Assembly (NCBI GenBank): GCA_030426765.1
Contig: JAUHXV010000018.1
Span: 1 to 53,360 of the forward strand
Origin: Bacteroidia bacterium
Lineage (GTDB): Bacteria; Bacteroidota; Bacteroidia; Chitinophagales; Saprospiraceae
Length of the DNA stretch: 53,360 bases
Reading direction: 5' to 3'
The notes below the pieces were generated by a model, which saw only the letters and a program-made list of their open reading frames with translations, was not told where the DNA came from and made no database searches. Of this stretch, positions 52,801 to 53,360 are shown piece by piece. Position 1 is the first letter of the stretch. Every line of letters begins with the position of its first letter. The position numbers and the translations under genes are program-made.

Positions 52801-53360
52801 CATGTTGATGATACCACAGCTCCTGTAGTGACAGGGAGTATAGATCCAACCACGGTTGAAGGCTGTGTTGAGGGAGATGCTCCCGCACCGGTTACAACAG
52901 TTGCTGCGCTCGAATTACTAGCCGGAGATCTGGCAATCTCAGATGCATGTACAGCCGATGGCGCATTGGTCGTATCCAGTAGCCAAACCAGTAGCGGTAC
53001 CTGTCCGATTGTGATTACCCGCACCTATACGGTGACGGATGCATGTGATAATACGAGTGTTGATATTATCCATACGATTCATGTGGATGATACTACTGCA
53101 CCAGTGGTGACCGGGAGTATAAATCCAACCACGGTTGAAGGCTGTGTAGAGGGAGATGCTCCGGCAGCGGTCACAACAGTTGCAGCACTTGAGCTTTTAG
53201 CAGGCGATTTGGAGATCTCCGATGCCTGTACGGCTGATGGGTCTTTGACCGTTTCCAGTAGCCAGACTAGTAGCGGCACCTGTCCAATTGTGATTACCCG
53301 CACCTATACGGTGACGGATGCATGTGATAATACCAGTGTGGATATTATCCATACGATTCA
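43816..53360 (+). CDS. Giant modular extracellular protein (3' end beyond the window)
   Basis: One frame is open for at least 3181 codons, from ATG 43816 to the window end, read line by line without a stop. It begins with a long basic N-terminus and a signal helix (VKFAVVFVLGIMLM, residues 29-42), then ATDAQTNTWTGSTDN. Residues about 50-1400 are Ser/Thr/Gly-rich beta-helix-like sequence. This includes a WxG...NW module at the start and an autotransporter-type beta-strand repeat (GAGTLALSASNTYSGTTTIN) near residue 590. About 1420-1600 hold Ig/PKD-like domains (YQWYYN; YAWSISGDG). From residue 1603 on are 17 repeats of 93 aa. It should be a secreted or surface adhesin; a T9SS or gliding-type C-terminus is expected but not visible. 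Confidence 0.92.
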   Translation, partial: MIKHTMTRMNTNLYSLFHAQSSPFGLQVKFAVVFVLGIMLMPRATDAQTNTWTGSTDNVWSTASNWSLNAAPDPAHDIVIDTDADIDITSPLSLTINTLTITSSSTVSFTGKNSNRVLVIDNTGSSIDAGSTLTLKGSSSSLSMGISFSGSNRTMDIDGSLILTSDGGGGKYTASNSNTTVDGLIKADPTGGNNSAEIFSSSSNLSFSAGSDYIHDIAGGTIPVATWNASSSCTITGSTSGLPGNLDQTFGNLTINCSGFTASSFLPFSGMTINGDFEVLNTGSGTITMSQTPLNVGGDCVISDDFRMSFTSANRDLNVSGDFTMNGGTLTMGSSSGNGTIKVTGDCSLSGGTITETGSGSGYFIFNKSGVQTYTSGATITNSINFTVNNGSTLQMASPSTLVESSFGTFTLSSGASLGITSVDGIATSGSTGNIRTPGRVFATGSHLIYNGSADQDVGSGLANTNKANLTIDNPGNTVTLEENTTITGALTVTAGSAFSLSSFTLASPTSIALECGAPSGSNITGSGLLTLGGNINVTDLAGAGTDDAVISAPLSLGANRTITVADDGSDAIDLTISGNVSGAFGIVKEGAGTLALSASNTYSGTTTINAGTLVLASSSERISNSSAVILGGGTFSTGASAGFSETVSTLKLNDHSTIDLGTGVHTLTFANSSGVSWTAGKVLTITGWTGAIESSGGGDAGKIQVGLGGLTSSQLEQVTFDGFAAGAVITGTGELVPKALVFYSQASSTPETPGNWNTERDGSGTDAVAGDFTSSGTFFIIQGSGNGGTTPHTMTTSSAWTVSGVSAKIQIEDGATLITPAAVTLGSGSVFQIDNGGTYKHQNTSAWATTVFQGSESFGNSSTVEINATATTLPTNGSYGSLIINLTTDPGADLSFAGNLSSVTGDLTIQNTQNRELQLGTSTSTALSVAGDISLSGATSILTLTGGSGTNTVTVDGDVTITGGALDFCSSGASGSGELNVKGNFTHTGGTILSSGSGTTNALQMVGSSTQLLESGGFDNPHTIDVNIAPTGSGQVEIQTGKSFVIHPSADFTIENTSTASELLVNGSLITSADVVNDGTVELNGTFQINTSGSLSSNALTYGSASTLIYNSSSALNVSQEWTGNATTAGLGVPQDVVIQNTNVISMPSSNRGMAGDLTITSGGLTLNPTSGDLHIAGDWIRNGGAFTPNSRTVIMNGASAQSIGGSTATTFDDLEIANTSGGVSLAEPIDVDGTLTLTSGILTTDMTNILSLNNTSTTAISAGAGTKFIKGPMQWALGVGTYVFPVGKSSSNYFPFTLNVSAASSPVITVEAFDTDVDGSATIDGSLTGISHTEYWKATLDAGTFAGSVSLTRVDPLTVEDVIGQSALQSGDYSSVNGTPSSPSILNSDDVSSLGFFVLATGTRKCPESSAVTPAADQQVCQGVVTDELTTTITTGSGIGDPTLQYQWYYNLTNSNTVAGATLISGATAQTYTPPSGAGEAGTTRYYFCVGYAVDNTCAQSNSTQSLASNTVKVTIDTLPVCSITGVDEVCPSTSGTLFNAPADLSYAWSISGDGAIDGSAANQMVTVDAGAGCNTSYTISVTLTDGNTCSSMCTKNVIVRDIIAPAVTGSLSSTTVEGCLEGDAPAAVTTVSALEALAGDLQIVDNCTDDASLTVASSQSSFGSCPITITRTYTVTDVCSNTSVDIVHTIYVDDTTAPAVTGSITDTTVEGCDVNAAPAAMTTVAGLESLTGDLLIADACTPDVSLTVAHTQSSSGTCPIEITRTYTVTDACNNTSVDIVHTIYVDDTTAPSVTGSISLTVVEGCDVGDAPTAVTTVAGLEGLVGDLLISDACTADALLDVSSSQTSSGTCPIIITRTYTVTDACDNTSVDIIHTIHVNDTTAPRVTGSITDTTVEGCDVNAAPAAVTTVAALEALTGDLMITDACTDDASLIVSSSQSNSGTCPIEITRTYKVTDACGNTSVDIIHTLYVDDTTPPAVSGSLSLTTIEGCNAAAAPAAVTTVAALEGLTGDLMITDACTADVSLSVSSSQSVSGTCPIVITRTYNVTDACNNTSVDIIHTIHVDDTTAPVVTGSISSTTVEGCDVSAAPSPLTTVNSLESLPGDLEIDDACTLDINLSVSSSQSSSGTCPIVITRIYKVTDACLNTSVDIVHTIYVEDTTPPAVSGSITSTTVEGCDVSAAPTALTTVAGLEALPGDLEITDACSSDANLSVSSSQSSSGTCPIEITRTYTVTDECTNTSVNIIHTIYVDDSTAPGVTGSITDSTIEGCDASAAPSPVTSVAALEALAGDLDVSDACTADGDLSLSSSQTTSGTCPLVITRTYKVTDECDNTSVDIVHTIYVDDTTAPVVTGSITTTTIEGCSAGEAPAAVTTVAALEALPGTLSITDACTADVDLSVSSSQTVSGTCPIVITRTYKVTDACMNTSVDIIHVINVDDTTAPAVTGSIDDTIVEGCSVGAAPSPLTTVASLEALAGDLEISDACTIDAALVVTSSQTSVGTCPIVITRTYKVTDACSNTSDDILHYIYINDTTPPAVSGGITNTTVEGCDVSAAPAALTTVASLEALPGDLEIADVCTSDAALTVSSSQTSSGTCPITITRTYTVTDACNNTSVDIVHTIYVDDTTAPVVSGSITSTVVEGCEVSAAPAPVTTVAGLEALTGDLEVSDACTDDATLVVTSSQTSSGTCPIVITRTYKVTDECLNTSVDIIHTISIDDTTAPGVSGSITTTTVEGCTVGDAPAALTSVAALEALPGDLAISDACTVDGDLVVSSSQTSSGTCPITITRTYKVTDECGNTSVDIVHTILVDDTTAPAVTGSITPTTVEGCTVGAAPTPLSTVASLEALAGDLEISDACTPDVLLVVTSSQTSSGTCPIVITRTYKVTDACANTSVDIIHTIYVDDTTAPVVSGNILNTIVEGCDASAAPAAVSTVASLEALPGDLAIADACTADASLVVSSSQSVSGTCPIVITRTYTVTDVCDNTSVDIIHTIHVDDTTAPVVTGSIDPTTVEGCVEGDAPAPVTTVAALELLAGDLAISDACTADGALVVSSSQTSSGTCPIVITRTYTVTDACDNTSVDIIHTIHVDDTTAPVVTGSINPTTVEGCVEGDAPAAVTTVAALELLAGDLEISDACTADGSLTVSSSQTSSGTCPIVITRTYTVTDACDNTSVDIIHTI
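48622..53360 (+). repeat. 17 in-frame tandem repeats of exactly 279 bp (93 aa) in the giant protein gene
   Basis: Units start at 48622, 48901, 49180, 49459 and every 279 bases to 53086; the last lacks 4 bases at the window edge. No unit gains or loses a codon. Consensus parts in order: DDTTAPVVTGSI, TTVEGC, AAPAAVTTVAALEALAGDL, DACTADA, SSSQTSSGTCPIVITRTY, VTDACDNTSVDIIHTIYV. Four cysteines (unit positions 20, 48, 66 and 80) recur in the units I read, suggesting disulfide-locked Ig-like modules related to HYR-type repeats. DNA identity among units is clearly lower than protein similarity, except in some neighbours. Confidence 0.96.

Noticed and set aside
44000-53303. Many minus-strand open frames of 60-190 codons inside the giant gene, several of them near-identical at 279-bp intervals
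   Set aside because: They are antisense shadows of the repeats: Val/Thr/Ser-rich, regularly spaced by the unit length, without start or family signals.
48622-53360. CRISPR-like regular spacing
   Set aside because: The period is 279 bp, coding in frame throughout, with no short identical repeats or unique spacers.

Overview
The window comes from a Bacteroidota chromosome, most likely in or near the Saprospiria; this placement is inference from gene content. The supporting signs are a type IX secretion C-terminal sorting domain, putative TAnnTTTG -7 promoter elements, a fused cytochrome cbb3 CcoN-CcoO subunit with the matching cco cluster, a fused MoaC-MoaB protein, short-type AMP nucleosidase, a TACO1-like YebC protein, and a giant modular surface protein. 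Most of the window is ordinary housekeeping and respiratory sequence. No phage, insertion sequence, CRISPR array or defence locus was seen.

Layout. 1-6653: a molybdenum NAD-linked formate dehydrogenase operon (fdhD, a fused NuoE/NuoF-type beta subunit, and an alpha subunit with the active-site Cys), then a small lipoprotein and the fused molybdenum-cofactor protein MoaC-MoaB. 6656-13796: mixed small genes (di-iron membrane hydroxylase, membrane protein/XRE pair, alpha/beta hydrolase, MscS channel, DUF1801, VOC lipoprotein, PhnA-like, GreA-like, lipoprotein, Crp-like regulator). 13936-23288: a leftward cbb3 oxidase cluster, read from the right as a frameshifted rrf2-type regulator, ccoI, ccoS, ccoNO, ccoQ (53 aa), ccoP, ccoG, ccoH and a UreH/SafE-like gene. 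23469-27678: DoxX-like membrane protein, di-haem peroxidase lipoprotein, and a TMTC-like glycosyltransferase with TPRs. 27858-43251: yebC, tRNA-Asp, an M19 dipeptidase-EamA-SET group, NlpC/P60, a nitrilase-family amidase, rplY, prs, an NfeD/flotillin pair, AMP nucleosidase, a SWIM protein, a T9SS-secreted lipase-like protein, methylmalonyl-CoA epimerase, a TSUP transporter, a DUF4783 protein and a sodium:solute symporter. 43816-53360: one uninterrupted reading frame for an extracellular protein that runs off the window. Its last 4.7 kb is 17 units of exactly 93 codons.

How parts work together. FdhD, the FDH subunits and MoaC-MoaB form a coherent set: cofactor synthesis, sulfuration of the Mo site, and formate oxidation to NADH. 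The cco genes contain the structural subunits and the copper/haem assembly factors of a high-affinity terminal oxidase. A probable Fe-S (Rrf2) regulator lies directly upstream in the same direction, but in this sequence its frame is broken.

The least ordinary features are the in-register 93-aa repeat array, the rrf2 frameshift, a family of 7-bp tandem repeats (one abutting the moaCB start codon, another forming the 3' end of ccoS), and a set of short intergenic hairpins whose stems differ in sequence but still pair.
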